Both the position numbers and the translations under genes were made by a program. This document shows, piece after piece, positions 25,805 through 34,231 of a stretch of DNA of 64,000 nt (positions are counted from its first letter, which is position 1; the number at the start of each line of letters is the position of its first letter). Location: the NCBI RefSeq assembly GCF_002727065.1, contig NZ_PDVP01000018.1:1-64000 (forward strand), read 5' to 3'. The notes under the pieces were generated by a model, which saw nothing but the letters and a program-made list of their open reading frames with translations, made no database searches and had not been told where the DNA came from. Source of the stretch: Zhengella mangrovi. GTDB taxonomy: Bacteria; Pseudomonadota; Alphaproteobacteria; Rhizobiales; Rhizobiaceae.

Positions 25805-26715
25805 GCATCCTTTGCCGCTTGCTCCGCGATCCAGTCGCGCACGCGCCGCGCCTGGGGCGACAGGTCCCGCGCCTTGGGCCAGAGGATATGAAAGCCGTAA
25901 CTCGTCGTCAGCCGGTGGCCGGTCACCTGGACCAGCAGGCCGGTATCCACCAGGCGCTGGACGAGATGGCGCCAGCCGAGCGCGATGCCCTGGCCCTCCA
26001 TGACGGCCTGGATCACCAGCACGTAGTCGTTGATCAGCAGCGCGCGCGGCGCCGCATCGGGTGCCACGCCCGCGCTCCTGAGCCAGTCGGTCCAGTCGGC
26101 GGCATCGCGATAGGGCTCTTCCAGGTGGATCAGCCGATGGGACAGCAGGTCCTGCGGCGTTGCCGGCAGGCCATGCCGCTGCGCGTAGAGCGGGCTGGCA
26201 ACGGCGTAGATCTCCTCGGCGGCCAGCAGCATGCTGTCATAGGCCGGCCATTGCGACGGCACGCCGCCACGAACGCCGAGCGGGATGTTCTCCAGCTGGA
26301 AATCGATGTCGCGGTCCGACGTCTGGATACGGATGTCGATGTCGGGCAGGGCCTCGCGGAAATCCTGCAGCCGCGGCATCAGCCAGAAGGAGGCAAAGGC
26401 GGTGGAGGCCAGCACCGTGACGTTGGGGCCAGTGCCCAGCGAGCGCAATTCCTCCGCCGACTTGCGGATGTGGTTGAGACCCAGCGTGACGTCGGTGAAG
26501 AAGCGCTCGCCGGCTTCCGACAGGCGCACCCGGCGGTGTTCGCGCACGAACAGCGGGACGCCCAGCTGCTCCTCCAGCCCGCGAATGGCATAGGAGACGG
26601 CCGCCTGGCTCATGCCCAGTTCCCGCGCCGCGCGCGTGAAGGACGACAGCCGCCCGGCGGTTTCGAAGATGATCAGGGCGCCCGCGGAGGGCAGCAGGTG
26701 ACGCAGGTTTTGCAT
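25744..26715 (-). CDS. LysR-family regulator (GcvA-like)
   Basis: This 323-residue protein begins M-Q-N-L-R-H-L-L-P-S and has a LysR HTH (F-T-R-A-A-R-E-L-G-M-S-Q-A-A-V-S-Y-A-I-R-G-L-E-E-Q-L-G) and a GcvA-type effector domain (V-R-G-G-V-P-S-Q-W-P, then E-G-Q-G-I-A-L-G-W-R). Its start codon lies inside a perfect palindrome (26711-26731), pointing to autoregulation. It is divergent from the MttB-like gene 99 bp away, its likely target. The C-terminal ~20 residues overlap the TetR gene. Confidence 0.85.
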   Translation of the reverse strand: MQNLRHLLPSAGALIIFETAGRLSSFTRAARELGMSQAAVSYAIRGLEEQLGVPLFVREHRRVRLSEAGERFFTDVTLGLNHIRKSAEELRSLGTGPNVTVLASTAFASFWLMPRLQDFREALPDIDIRIQTSDRDIDFQLENIPLGVRGGVPSQWPAYDSMLLAAEEIYAVASPLYAQRHGLPATPQDLLSHRLIHLEEPYRDAADWTDWLRSAGVAPDAAPRALLINDYVLVIQAVMEGQGIALGWRHLVQRLVDTGLLVQVTGHRLTTSYGFHILWPKARDLSPQARRVRDWIAEQAAKDAQDAAARSMPPAQKAIKVSR

Positions 26716-26731
26716 AAGGACAGCTTATGCA
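26711..26731. promoter_or_regulatory. Perfect palindromic LysR-type operator
   Basis: TGCATAAG-N5-CTTATGCA is a perfect 8-bp inverted repeat with 5-bp spacer and contains the T-N11-A pattern of LysR sites. It overlaps the LysR start codon and lies 83 bp upstream of the MttB-like gene. Confidence 0.7.
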
Positions 26732-26814
26732 AATGATGAAGATTTTCCAGCGTCACGACGGCTTTTTTCGCCGCTAGCGTTTTCCTGCCGAAGAACAACC
26801 GGGGGGATGGCTCT

Positions 26815-28398
26815 ATGGAACACGTGACGGGAGAAGCGGTGATGGGCGATGAGGCAGTTGCGAGTGCCCCGGCGCGCCGCGAACGCCGGGGGCGCCATGC
26901 CCGCGTGGAAGAGCGCAGCCATGGCCCCCAGGGCGTGCACCGGCCCTATATCGTGCGCAACATTCCCACCTATGACGTGCTCGGCGAGGAGAGCCTCGAA
27001 CGCATCGAGGCCGCCGCCGACCGGATCCTGGCGGAGATCGGCATCGAGTTCCGTGGCGATCCCGTCGCCCTTGATCACTGGCGCCGCGCCGGCGCCACGA
27101 TCGCCGGCGACCTGGTGAAGTTTCCGCCCGGCATGCTGCGCGAGATCCTCAAGACCGCGCCGGCCGAGTTCACCCAGCACGCCCGCAACCCCGCCAACAA
27201 TGTCCGCATCGGCGGCAGGAATGTCGTCTTTGCCCCCTGCTACGGCTCGCCCTTCGTCATGGATCTCGACCGGGGCAGGCGCTACGGCACGCTGGACGAT
27301 TTCTCCAATTTCGTGAAGCTGGCGCAGTCGTCGCCCTGGCTGCACCATTCCGGCGGGGTCATCTGCGAGCCGGTCGACGTACCTGTCAACAAGCGCCATC
27401 TCGACATGACCTATGCCCACATGCGCTATTCCGACCGGCCCTACATGGGCGCGGTGACGGCCGAGGACCGCGCCGAGGATTGCATCGAGATGAGCCGCAT
27501 CCTTTTCGGCGCCGATTTCATGGAAGACCATTGCGTCATCCTCGGCAACGTTAACGTCAATTCGCCGCTCGTCTGGGACGCGACCATGACGCTGGCGCTG
27601 CGCGCCTATGCCCGCGCCAACCAGGCCGCCGTCATCGTTCCCTTCATCCTCGGCGGCGCCATGGGGCCGGTCACCAATGCCGGCGCGATTGCCCAGGCGC
27701 TGGCCGAAACCATGGCCGGCTGCGCGCTCACGCAGCTCGAGCGCCCCGGCGCGCCGGTCATCTTCGGCAATTTCCTTTCGTCCATGTCGCTGCGCTCGGG
27801 TTCGCCGACTTTCGGCACGCCGGAACCGGCCATCGGCTCCATGGTGATCGGCCAGCTCGCGCGGCGGCTGAACCTGCCGCTGCGCTGCTCGGGCAATTTC
27901 ACCACGTCCAAGCTGCCCGATGCCCAGGCGATGACCGAGAGCACCATGTCGATGCTGGCGGCGGTCCATTGCGGCGCGAATTTCGTCCTGCACTCGGCCG
28001 GATTCCTCGACGGTCTCCTGTCCACGTCCTACGAGAAATTCGTCCTCGACGCCGACCTCTGCGGCGCGCTGCACAGCTACATGGACGGCGTGAAGGTCGA
28101 TGACAACGAACTGGCGCTCGACGCCTTCCGCGAGGTCGGCCCCGGCAACCATTTCTTCGGCTGTGCGCACACCATGGCCAACTACCAGACGGCGTTCTGG
28201 GATTCCGAAACGGCCGACAACGATCCGTTCGAGAAGTGGGAGGCCGGCGGCAGCACCGACACGATGACCCGCGCCAACACGCTCTGGAAGAAACGGCTGG
28301 CGGAATTCGAGGCGCCCGCCATCGATCCGGGCATGGACGAGGCGCTGAAGGACTTCGTCGCGACCCGCAAGGCATCGATGGACGACGCCTGGTATTGA
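26815..28398 (+). CDS. MttB-superfamily (trimethylamine methyltransferase-like) protein, non-pyrrolysine
   Basis: This 527-residue protein has an MttB-type TIM barrel across ~50-510. Recognisable segments are G-I-E-F-R-G-D-P near 75, A-P-C-Y-G-S-P-F near 138, F-I-L-G-G-A-M-G-P-V-T-N-A-G and C-G-A-N-F-V-L-H-S-A-G-F. No in-frame UAG exists, so there is no pyrrolysine; it belongs to the large non-Pyl group that includes glycine-betaine and proline-betaine demethylases. ATG 26815 follows GGGGGGATGGC. The basic N-terminal ~40 residues are an extension. No corrinoid partner is encoded nearby. The following flavoprotein gene suggests oxidative handling of a methylated amine. Confidence 0.82.
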   Translation: MEHVTGEAVMGDEAVASAPARRERRGRHARVEERSHGPQGVHRPYIVRNIPTYDVLGEESLERIEAAADRILAEIGIEFRGDPVALDHWRRAGATIAGDLVKFPPGMLREILKTAPAEFTQHARNPANNVRIGGRNVVFAPCYGSPFVMDLDRGRRYGTLDDFSNFVKLAQSSPWLHHSGGVICEPVDVPVNKRHLDMTYAHMRYSDRPYMGAVTAEDRAEDCIEMSRILFGADFMEDHCVILGNVNVNSPLVWDATMTLALRAYARANQAAVIVPFILGGAMGPVTNAGAIAQALAETMAGCALTQLERPGAPVIFGNFLSSMSLRSGSPTFGTPEPAIGSMVIGQLARRLNLPLRCSGNFTTSKLPDAQAMTESTMSMLAAVHCGANFVLHSAGFLDGLLSTSYEKFVLDADLCGALHSYMDGVKVDDNELALDAFREVGPGNHFFGCAHTMANYQTAFWDSETADNDPFEKWEAGGSTDTMTRANTLWKKRLAEFEAPAIDPGMDEALKDFVATRKASMDDAWY

Positions 28399-28470
28399 AC
28401 CACGCGCCCGGAGCGGGCACCTTGACCGCCCGGCCACGTCCGACACGCGCGCCACCTTCCAGCCGATCCG

Positions 28471-30522
28471 GTGACCATGACCAACGACCCCATCCTCCAG
28501 CCCTTCAAGCTCAGGCACCTGACGCTGAAGAACCGCCTCATGTCGACCGCGCACGAGCCGTCCTATTCCGAGGATGGCATGCCGAAGGACCGCTACCGGC
28601 TCTACCACGTGGAAAAGGCGAAGGGCGGCATCGCGCTGACCATGACCGCCGGGTCGGCCATCGTGTCGCCCGACAGCCCGCCCGCCTTCGGCAATCTCTT
28701 CGCCTACAAGGACGAGATCGTGCCGTGGATGAAGCGGCTGGCCGACGACTGCCACGAGCAGGGCTGCGCGGTCATGATCCAGCTGACCCATCTTGGCCGC
28801 CGGACCAACTGGAACAAGGGCGACTGGCTGCCGGTCGTCTCGCCATCGCCTGTCCGGGAACCGGCCCACCGCGCCTTTCCCAAGCAGATCGAGGACTGGG
28901 ACATCGAGCGCATCATCGCCGATTTCGCTTCTGCCGCGGGCCGCATGAAGGAAGCCGGCCTCGACGGCATCGAGATCGAGGCCTACGGCCACCTGGTCGA
29001 TGCCTTCTGGTCGCCCAATACCAACCGCCGCGAGGACGAGTGGGGCGGGTCGCTCGACAACCGCCTGCGCTTTTTCTGGGCCGTGACCGACGCCATTCGC
29101 GCCGAGGTCGGCGCCGATTTCATCGTCGGAACCCGCATGGTCGCCGATGAGGACTGGGAAGGCGGCCTGACGAGGGCCGACGGCATGGAAATCGCCCGCC
29201 GCGTGGCCGCCTCGGGCAAGATCGACTTCATCAACCTCATCCGCGGCCACATCGAGCATGACGCGCCGCTGGCCGACGTCATCCCGATTGCCGGCATGCG
29301 CTCCGCCCCGCACCTGGATTTTGCCGGCGAGGTGCGCGCCGAGACGAAGGTCCCGGTCTTCCACGCCGCCCGTATCTCGGATGTCGCGACCGCCCGCCAT
29401 GCCATCGCCGAGGGCAAGCTCGACATGGTCGGCATGACCCGCCCGCACATCGCCGACCCGCATATCGTGCGCAAGGTCATGGCCGGCGACGAGCATCGCA
29501 TCCGTCCCTGCGTCGGTGCCACCTATTGCCTCGATCGTATCTACGAGGGCGGCGAGGCGCTGTGCATCCACAACGCCGCCACCGGCCGCGAGGCGACCAT
29601 GCCGCAGGTCATTGCGCGCACCGAGGGTGCGAAACGCCGTGCCGTGGTGGTGGGCGCCGGGCCGGCCGGGCTGGAAGCCGCCCGCGTGCTCGGCGAACGC
29701 GGACATGCCGTCACCGTGCTGGAGGCGTCGGGCCAGGCCGGCGGTCAGGTGCGGCTGGCCGCGCAGAACCCGCGCCGGCGGGAATTCGTCGGCATCATCG
29801 ACTGGCGGCTGGAGGAACTGGCCCGCCTTGGCGTCGAGATCCGCTATGATACCTGGGCGGAAGAGGACGACGTGCTGGCGCTCGATCCCGGTCTCGTGGT
29901 CATCGCCACCGGCGGCGTGCCGCAGAACCCGCCGCTGCGGGAAGGCGCCGATCTCGTCGTTTCCAGCTGGGATATCCTGTCGGGCGCGGTCCGGCCGCTG
30001 GGCGAGGTGCTGATCTACGACGATCATGGCGGCCACCAGGCCATGAGCGCGGCCGAGGCCGTGCTGCGCGCCGGCGCGACGCTGGAACTCGTCTCGCCGG
30101 AGCGCTTCTTCGCGCCCGATGTCGGCGGCATGAACCTGGTGCCCTACATGAAGGCCCTGCAGAAGGGCGGCGCCCGCATCACGATCGCCACCAGGCTGGA
30201 AGCCGTGCACCGCGAGGGCAACCGCCTCGTCGCCGTGCTCGGTTCGCCCTACGACGAAGCGCACCGCGAGGAACGCCGCGCCGACATGATCGTCGTCGAA
30301 CATGGCACGCTGCCGCTCGACGACCTTTACCATGCGCTGAGGCCTCAATCGCGCAATCGTGGCGCAATCGACTACGGTGAGCTGGTGAAGGGGTCGGGCG
30401 CCATCTTCCCGGACAAGGATTCTGGCGCGGCCTTCGACCTCGTGCGCATCGGCGACGCGGTCGCGTCCCGGAACATCCACGCTGCGATTTACGATGGCCT
30501 GCGCTTCATGAAGGATCTCTGA
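28471..30522 (+). CDS. TMADH/2,4-dienoyl-CoA-reductase-like flavoprotein
   Basis: This 683-residue enzyme has an FMN-binding old-yellow-enzyme barrel (1-~340; L-K-N-R-L-M-S-T-A-H-E, G-I-E-I-E-A-Y-G-H-L), a cysteine segment, and a C-terminal FAD/NAD(P) domain (V-V-V-G-A-G-P-A-G-L-E-A-A near 392-404). The iron-sulfur segment reads R-P-C-V-G-A-T-Y-C-L-D-R, then A-L-C near 365: the second ligand of the usual CxxCxxC-x11/12-C set is Ala350. Start GTG 28471 or ATG 28477. Relatives oxidatively demethylate trimethylamine, dimethylglycine or stachydrine, fitting the MttB-like gene 72 bp upstream. Confidence 0.83.
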   Translation: MTMTNDPILQPFKLRHLTLKNRLMSTAHEPSYSEDGMPKDRYRLYHVEKAKGGIALTMTAGSAIVSPDSPPAFGNLFAYKDEIVPWMKRLADDCHEQGCAVMIQLTHLGRRTNWNKGDWLPVVSPSPVREPAHRAFPKQIEDWDIERIIADFASAAGRMKEAGLDGIEIEAYGHLVDAFWSPNTNRREDEWGGSLDNRLRFFWAVTDAIRAEVGADFIVGTRMVADEDWEGGLTRADGMEIARRVAASGKIDFINLIRGHIEHDAPLADVIPIAGMRSAPHLDFAGEVRAETKVPVFHAARISDVATARHAIAEGKLDMVGMTRPHIADPHIVRKVMAGDEHRIRPCVGATYCLDRIYEGGEALCIHNAATGREATMPQVIARTEGAKRRAVVVGAGPAGLEAARVLGERGHAVTVLEASGQAGGQVRLAAQNPRRREFVGIIDWRLEELARLGVEIRYDTWAEEDDVLALDPGLVVIATGGVPQNPPLREGADLVVSSWDILSGAVRPLGEVLIYDDHGGHQAMSAAEAVLRAGATLELVSPERFFAPDVGGMNLVPYMKALQKGGARITIATRLEAVHREGNRLVAVLGSPYDEAHREERRADMIVVEHGTLPLDDLYHALRPQSRNRGAIDYGELVKGSGAIFPDKDSGAAFDLVRIGDAVASRNIHAAIYDGLRFMKDL

Positions 30523-30567
30523 GAAGCCCGCCCGCCGCGCCTGGTCCGTTTTGGTCCCTGGACATTT

Positions 30568-30594
30568 GCCGTCAGCCGGTATCGGCGTGACGGC
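30568..30594 (+). terminator. Stem-loop downstream of the flavoprotein gene
   Basis: GCCGTCA (30568-30574) pairs with TGACGGC (30588-30594), with an inner GCCG/CGGC stem. There is no U-tract right after it (CTCTTTT comes 14 bp later), so it may be a 3'-end stabiliser or a Rho-type end rather than a classical terminator. Confidence 0.4.
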
Positions 30595-30612
30595 TCGCGA
30601 GGCTGTGCTCTT

Positions 30613-30639
30613 TTGACTGTTTCTATTCTTTATTATAGA
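30613..30639 (+). promoter_or_regulatory. Candidate promoter upstream of the carrier-protein operon
   Basis: TTGACT (30613-30618) and TATAGA (30634-30639), 15 bp apart, lie in a 322-bp gene-free interval (30523-30844) that is unusually AT-rich from about 30610 to 30780. No gene is visible in the interval. It is the only long gap before the six-gene run. Confidence 0.35.
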
Positions 30640-30844
30640 TCATCTTTGAAAGTACAGATTGTGTATAGTTAGATTATTAAAATTGAAATTATCGGATTAA
30701 CGGCTCGTTCATCCTGTTGAGTGGCTCATAGGACTTATTTAACCACGGGTGTTAAATTAGAATTATCGAGAATGAAAGTAGTCTCCGGTCGATTTCAGGC
30801 GTCCGAAGCCAGGGCGCACCATTCAGGCAAGGGGAAAGAGAACC

Positions 30845-31096
30845 ATGAATTCGACGATTCGCGAGCTGTTGGCAAAGCATGGCGGTCTCCCGGTGGCAGT
30901 GGAAACGCTAAAGGATGACTCCGATCTCTACGAGGCCGGCCTGTCGTCCTTTGCCTCTGTTCAGCTGATGCTGGCCATCGAAGACCGGTTTGACACCGAG
31001 TTCCCGGAAAACCTTCTCAATCGCAAGACCTTTGCCTCCATCGCGGCCATCACCTCGGCCGTGGCTTCGCTTTGCCCGGACCAGGAAGACGCATGA
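30845..31096 (+). CDS. Carrier protein (phosphopantetheine-dependent, aa:CP-ligase partner)
   Basis: This 83-residue acidic four-helix protein fits the acyl/peptidyl carrier fold. The modification site is A-G-L-S-S-F-A-S-V-Q-L-M-L: the usual D-S-L is replaced by S-S-F, with Ser35 as the expected phosphopantetheine attachment. That variant sequence is typical of the carrier proteins served by rhizobial amino acid:[carrier protein] ligases. GGGGAAAGAGAACC precedes ATG 30845. The next gene starts inside its stop (ATGA). It is expected to carry an aminoacyl thioester. Confidence 0.88.
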   Translation: MNSTIRELLAKHGGLPVAVETLKDDSDLYEAGLSSFASVQLMLAIEDRFDTEFPENLLNRKTFASIAAITSAVASLCPDQEDA

Positions 31097-32277
31097 TGAA
31101 CAAGATCACCGACGTCACCCCCATTTCGCTCGTCGAGCGCGCGCGCCGCGTGGCGGCCGTTGCCGCCCGCCATGCCGATGACGTGGACGCGAAAGGCCGG
31201 TTCCCGCGCGAAGCGGTCGATGCCATGCGCACCGAGCGCCTGCTCGGCATCCAGATCCCGGCTGGTTGCGGCGGCGAGGGCGCATCCACCGCCGAGATCG
31301 CCGAGGTCTGTTCGATCCTCGGCCAGGCCTGTGCGGCTGCCGGCATGACCTTTGCCATGCACCAGATCAAGGCTTCCAGCCTGGTCTCCCACGGAATCGA
31401 CGATGCCTGGCACACGGCATTCATGCGCCGCATCGTGGCGGAACAGATGCTGCTGGGCTCGGCGACCACGGAAGCCGGCATCGGCGGCAACCTGCGCAAT
31501 TCGATCTGCGCCATCGAGGTCGACGGCGACACCTGCCGCCTCGAGAAGGACGCCACCGTCATCTCCTATGGCGAGGAGGCCGACGCCATTCTCGTCACCT
31601 CGCGCGCCCACAAGGATGCACCGGCGTCCGACCAGGTGATGACGGTCTTCCTGAAGGACCAGTACACGCTGGAAAAGACCCATGTCTGGGATACGCTCGG
31701 CATGCGCGGCACCTGTTCCGACGGCTTCCTGTTCAAGGCCGCGGCACCGGCGGTCCAGATCCTGCCCAAGCCCTTCGCCGAGATCGCGGCCCAGTCCATG
31801 CTCGCCAACTCCCACATCCTGTGGAGCGCGGTCTGGTACGGCATCGCGGCCGACGCGGTGAACCGCGCCCAGGCCTTCGTGCGCGCCGCTGCCCGCAAGC
31901 AGCCGGGCACGGTTCCTCCGGGAGCGCTGCGCCTGGCCGAGGTCTCCAGCCTGCTGCAACTGGTCAAGTCCAATGTCCAGGCGGCGCTGGAGCAGTTCGA
32001 TATGGCCCAGGCCGACGAGGAAAAGCTCTCCTCCATGGCCTTCGCCGTGGCCATGAACAACGTCAAGATCGCCTCGTCGCAGTCGATCCTCACCATCATC
32101 AACCACTGCATGCTGATCTGCGGCATCATGGGCTACAAGAACGGCACGCCCTACAGCCTCGGCCGGCACCTGCGGGATGCCCATTCCGCGCAGCTGATGA
32201 TTTCGAATGACCGCATTCTCGGCAACACGTCGACCATGCTGCTCATGCACAAGCAAGACACCAGCCTCCTGGGGTGA
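31093..32277 (+). CDS. Acyl-CoA dehydrogenase homologue acting on carrier-bound substrate (predicted)
   Basis: This 394-residue flavoprotein has the ACAD layout: N-terminal helices (1-120), FAD-contacting middle strand domain ([12 protein letters not shown] near 125; [11 protein letters not shown] near 200) and C-terminal helices. The place where many ACADs have the catalytic Glu (I-Y-E-G) reads I-S-N-D (~370-373), so the usual base seems absent. The gene overlaps the carrier-protein gene by 4 bp and precedes the ligase by 4 bp. By analogy with PltE-type enzymes it may oxidise an aminoacyl-S-carrier; this is inference. Confidence 0.82.
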   Translation: MMNKITDVTPISLVERARRVAAVAARHADDVDAKGRFPREAVDAMRTERLLGIQIPAGCGGEGASTAEIAEVCSILGQACAAAGMTFAMHQIKASSLVSHGIDDAWHTAFMRRIVAEQMLLGSATTEAGIGGNLRNSICAIEVDGDTCRLEKDATVISYGEEADAILVTSRAHKDAPASDQVMTVFLKDQYTLEKTHVWDTLGMRGTCSDGFLFKAAAPAVQILPKPFAEIAAQSMLANSHILWSAVWYGIAADAVNRAQAFVRAAARKQPGTVPPGALRLAEVSSLLQLVKSNVQAALEQFDMAQADEEKLSSMAFAVAMNNVKIASSQSILTIINHCMLICGIMGYKNGTPYSLGRHLRDAHSAQLMISNDRILGNTSTMLLMHKQDTSLLG

Positions 32278-32281
32278 ACCG

Positions 32282-33190
32282 ATGGATATGCAGACTTCCC
32301 TTCTCGACCGGCTCCTGACCGCCGGCCATCTGATCGAAACGGGTGTCGATGGCCTCTATGGCCGCTCGGGCGCTTTCGAGGACGTGATTGCCCGCTTCGA
32401 GGGCCTGGTCGATCGCTACGGCGGCGGCGAGAATGCCGAGGCCATCCGCTTTCCGCCGGGCATGAACCGGCAGTATTTCGAGAAGAGCGGCTACATGAAG
32501 AGCTTCCCGCAGCTCGCCGGCACCGTGCATGCCTTCTGCGGCTGCGACCTCGATCACATGAGCCTGCTCAAGTGCATGGACGAGGGCGAGGACTGGACCG
32601 GCCAGCAGCAGGCGACGGATATCGTCCTGACGCCGGCGGCCTGCTACCCCCTCTATCCGACGATCGCCAAGCGCGGCCCGTTGCCCATGGCCGGCGGCCT
32701 CTATGACCTGCAGTCCTACTGCTTCCGCCACGAGCCATCGACCGACCCGGCCCGCCAGCAGCTGTTCCGCATGCGCGAATACGTGCGTATGGGCACCGAA
32801 CACGATGTCACCGAGTTCCGCCAGCTGTGGATGGATCGCGGCCTCGCGATCATGGACGAGGTGGGCCTGGACGTGGAGATCGACGTCGCCAACGACCCGT
32901 TCTTCGGCCGCGCCGGCAAGCTGATGGCCAACAACCAGCGCGACCAGAACCTGAAGTTCGAGCTTCTGATCCCGGTGACCTCCACCGTCAACAAGACCGC
33001 CTGCATGAGCTTCAACTACCACCAGGACGCCTTTGGCACCAAGTGGGGGCTGACGCTCGAGGATGGTTCGACGGCCCACACCGCCTGCGTCGGTTTCGGC
33101 CTGGAACGTATCGCGCTGGCGCTCTTCGCCAAGCACGGGCTGGAAACCGCCGAATGGCCGCAAGACGTGCGCAAGGCGCTCTGGGGGTGA
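32282..33190 (+). CDS. Amino acid:[carrier protein] ligase (class II aaRS-like)
   Basis: This 302-residue enzyme is homologous to the catalytic core of atypical seryl-tRNA synthetases but lacks a tRNA-binding arm. Motif 2 is [10 protein letters not shown] (~162-171) and motif 3 is [10 protein letters not shown] (~271-280). The zinc triad typical of the family is visible: Cys121 (P-A-A-C-Y-P), Glu166 (M-R-E-Y) and Cys269 (T-A-C-V-G-F). Characterised relatives in Bradyrhizobium and Agrobacterium adenylate glycine or alanine and pass it to the phosphopantetheine of a cognate carrier protein, here surely the 30845-31096 product. Which amino acid this one uses is not readable. Confidence 0.88.
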   Translation: MDMQTSLLDRLLTAGHLIETGVDGLYGRSGAFEDVIARFEGLVDRYGGGENAEAIRFPPGMNRQYFEKSGYMKSFPQLAGTVHAFCGCDLDHMSLLKCMDEGEDWTGQQQATDIVLTPAACYPLYPTIAKRGPLPMAGGLYDLQSYCFRHEPSTDPARQQLFRMREYVRMGTEHDVTEFRQLWMDRGLAIMDEVGLDVEIDVANDPFFGRAGKLMANNQRDQNLKFELLIPVTSTVNKTACMSFNYHQDAFGTKWGLTLEDGSTAHTACVGFGLERIALALFAKHGLETAEWPQDVRKALWG

Positions 33191-33192
33191 TC

Positions 33193-34206
33193 ATGACCGA
33201 CCGCGCCGGACTCCCGGCGGTCTTTCCGCGGCTCGACCCGGAAACCTATGCGCGTCATCCCCTTCACGCGATGACGCGCGACTGGCCGGAAACCAACTGC
33301 TATCTCGACATCTGGATCGAGGTTCTCAACGCCATGGGCCTGCCGCCGGAAGCCTGCCTGGCCTACGCGGTCACGCAGGATTTCGAGGGCGACCAGTTCA
33401 CCTTCTTCAAGGTGCCGCTGGAAGACCTGGAAAGCCTCTACGGCCTGCGGGTCACCGAACTGGCCATTTATGACCGGCCGGAAAACCACGTGTTCGAACA
33501 AATCCGCCGCGGCCGCCTGACCCTGCTGGAACTGGACAGCTTCTTCCTGCCCGACACGCAGGGCACGTCCTACCGCACCCAGCATGGCAAGACGACCGTC
33601 GCCATCAACCGTCTCGACATGGACGGCCGCACGATGGACTATTTCCACAACCTCGGCCTGCACCGGCTGGAGGGTGAGGATTTCGACGGCATCCTGCGCC
33701 TGGACGAACCGGAAGGCGCCTTGCCCTTCCTGCCCTACACCGAGTTCGTGAAGTTCCCCGGCACCTTGCCCGAGACTGCGGACCTCGCCGACCGGGCAGA
33801 GGAGCTGCTCCGCCATCACCTGGCACGGCGGCCAGAGCGCAACCCGGTTCGCGCCTTCGCGGCCGAGTTCCCGGCGCAGGTCGCGGCCGTTTCCGAGCGC
33901 GAGTTCGGCTTCTTCCACCTCTATGCCTTCAACACGCTGCGCCAGCTCGGCGCCAATTACGAGCTGTTCTCCAGCCACCTGGAGTGGCTGGCTGCACATG
34001 GCCGGCCGGACCTCGCCCGCGGCGTCGAGCATGCCAGGGCCATTTCCCAGACGGCGAAAGTGGTGCAGTTCCAGCTCGCCCGGGCCGTCATGCGCAAGAA
34101 GTTCGATGCGCTGGCGCCGGCCCTGCAACCGGCCGTCGAGGCCTGGGACCGGTTGATGGAGGAACTCGACGAAGGCATAGGCAAGGCGGTCACGCGGGCA
34201 GCCTGA
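33193..34206 (+). CDS. DUF1839 family protein
   Basis: This 337-residue protein is of the DUF1839 family, which accompanies aa:CP ligases. The N-terminal part reads W-P-E-T-N-C-Y-L-D-I-W-I-E (Cys36), then D-F-E-G-D-Q-F-T-F-F-K and L-E-L-D-S-F-F-L-P-D, followed by Y-R-T-Q-H-G-K-T-T (His131) and Y-F-H-N-L-G (His152). The NCY-near-helix and later His/Asp pattern resembles papain-fold acyltransferases such as the BtrH type, so an aminoacyl-transfer role from the carrier protein is possible but unproven. The C-terminal half is helical. ATG 33193 lies 2 bp after the ligase stop. Confidence 0.8.
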   Translation: MTDRAGLPAVFPRLDPETYARHPLHAMTRDWPETNCYLDIWIEVLNAMGLPPEACLAYAVTQDFEGDQFTFFKVPLEDLESLYGLRVTELAIYDRPENHVFEQIRRGRLTLLELDSFFLPDTQGTSYRTQHGKTTVAINRLDMDGRTMDYFHNLGLHRLEGEDFDGILRLDEPEGALPFLPYTEFVKFPGTLPETADLADRAEELLRHHLARRPERNPVRAFAAEFPAQVAAVSEREFGFFHLYAFNTLRQLGANYELFSSHLEWLAAHGRPDLARGVEHARAISQTAKVVQFQLARAVMRKKFDALAPALQPAVEAWDRLMEELDEGIGKAVTRAA

Positions 34207-34231
34207 CACCGGACGAACGGGGACGGACGAC

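Noticed and set aside
26815-28398. Pyrrolysine-type MttB
   Set aside because: There is no in-frame UAG codon in the gene and no pyl gene in the window.
26725-30480. 1251-codon open frame on the minus strand
   Set aside because: It is antisense to the MttB-like and flavoprotein genes, has biased composition typical of GC-rich shadow frames and no recognisable domain.
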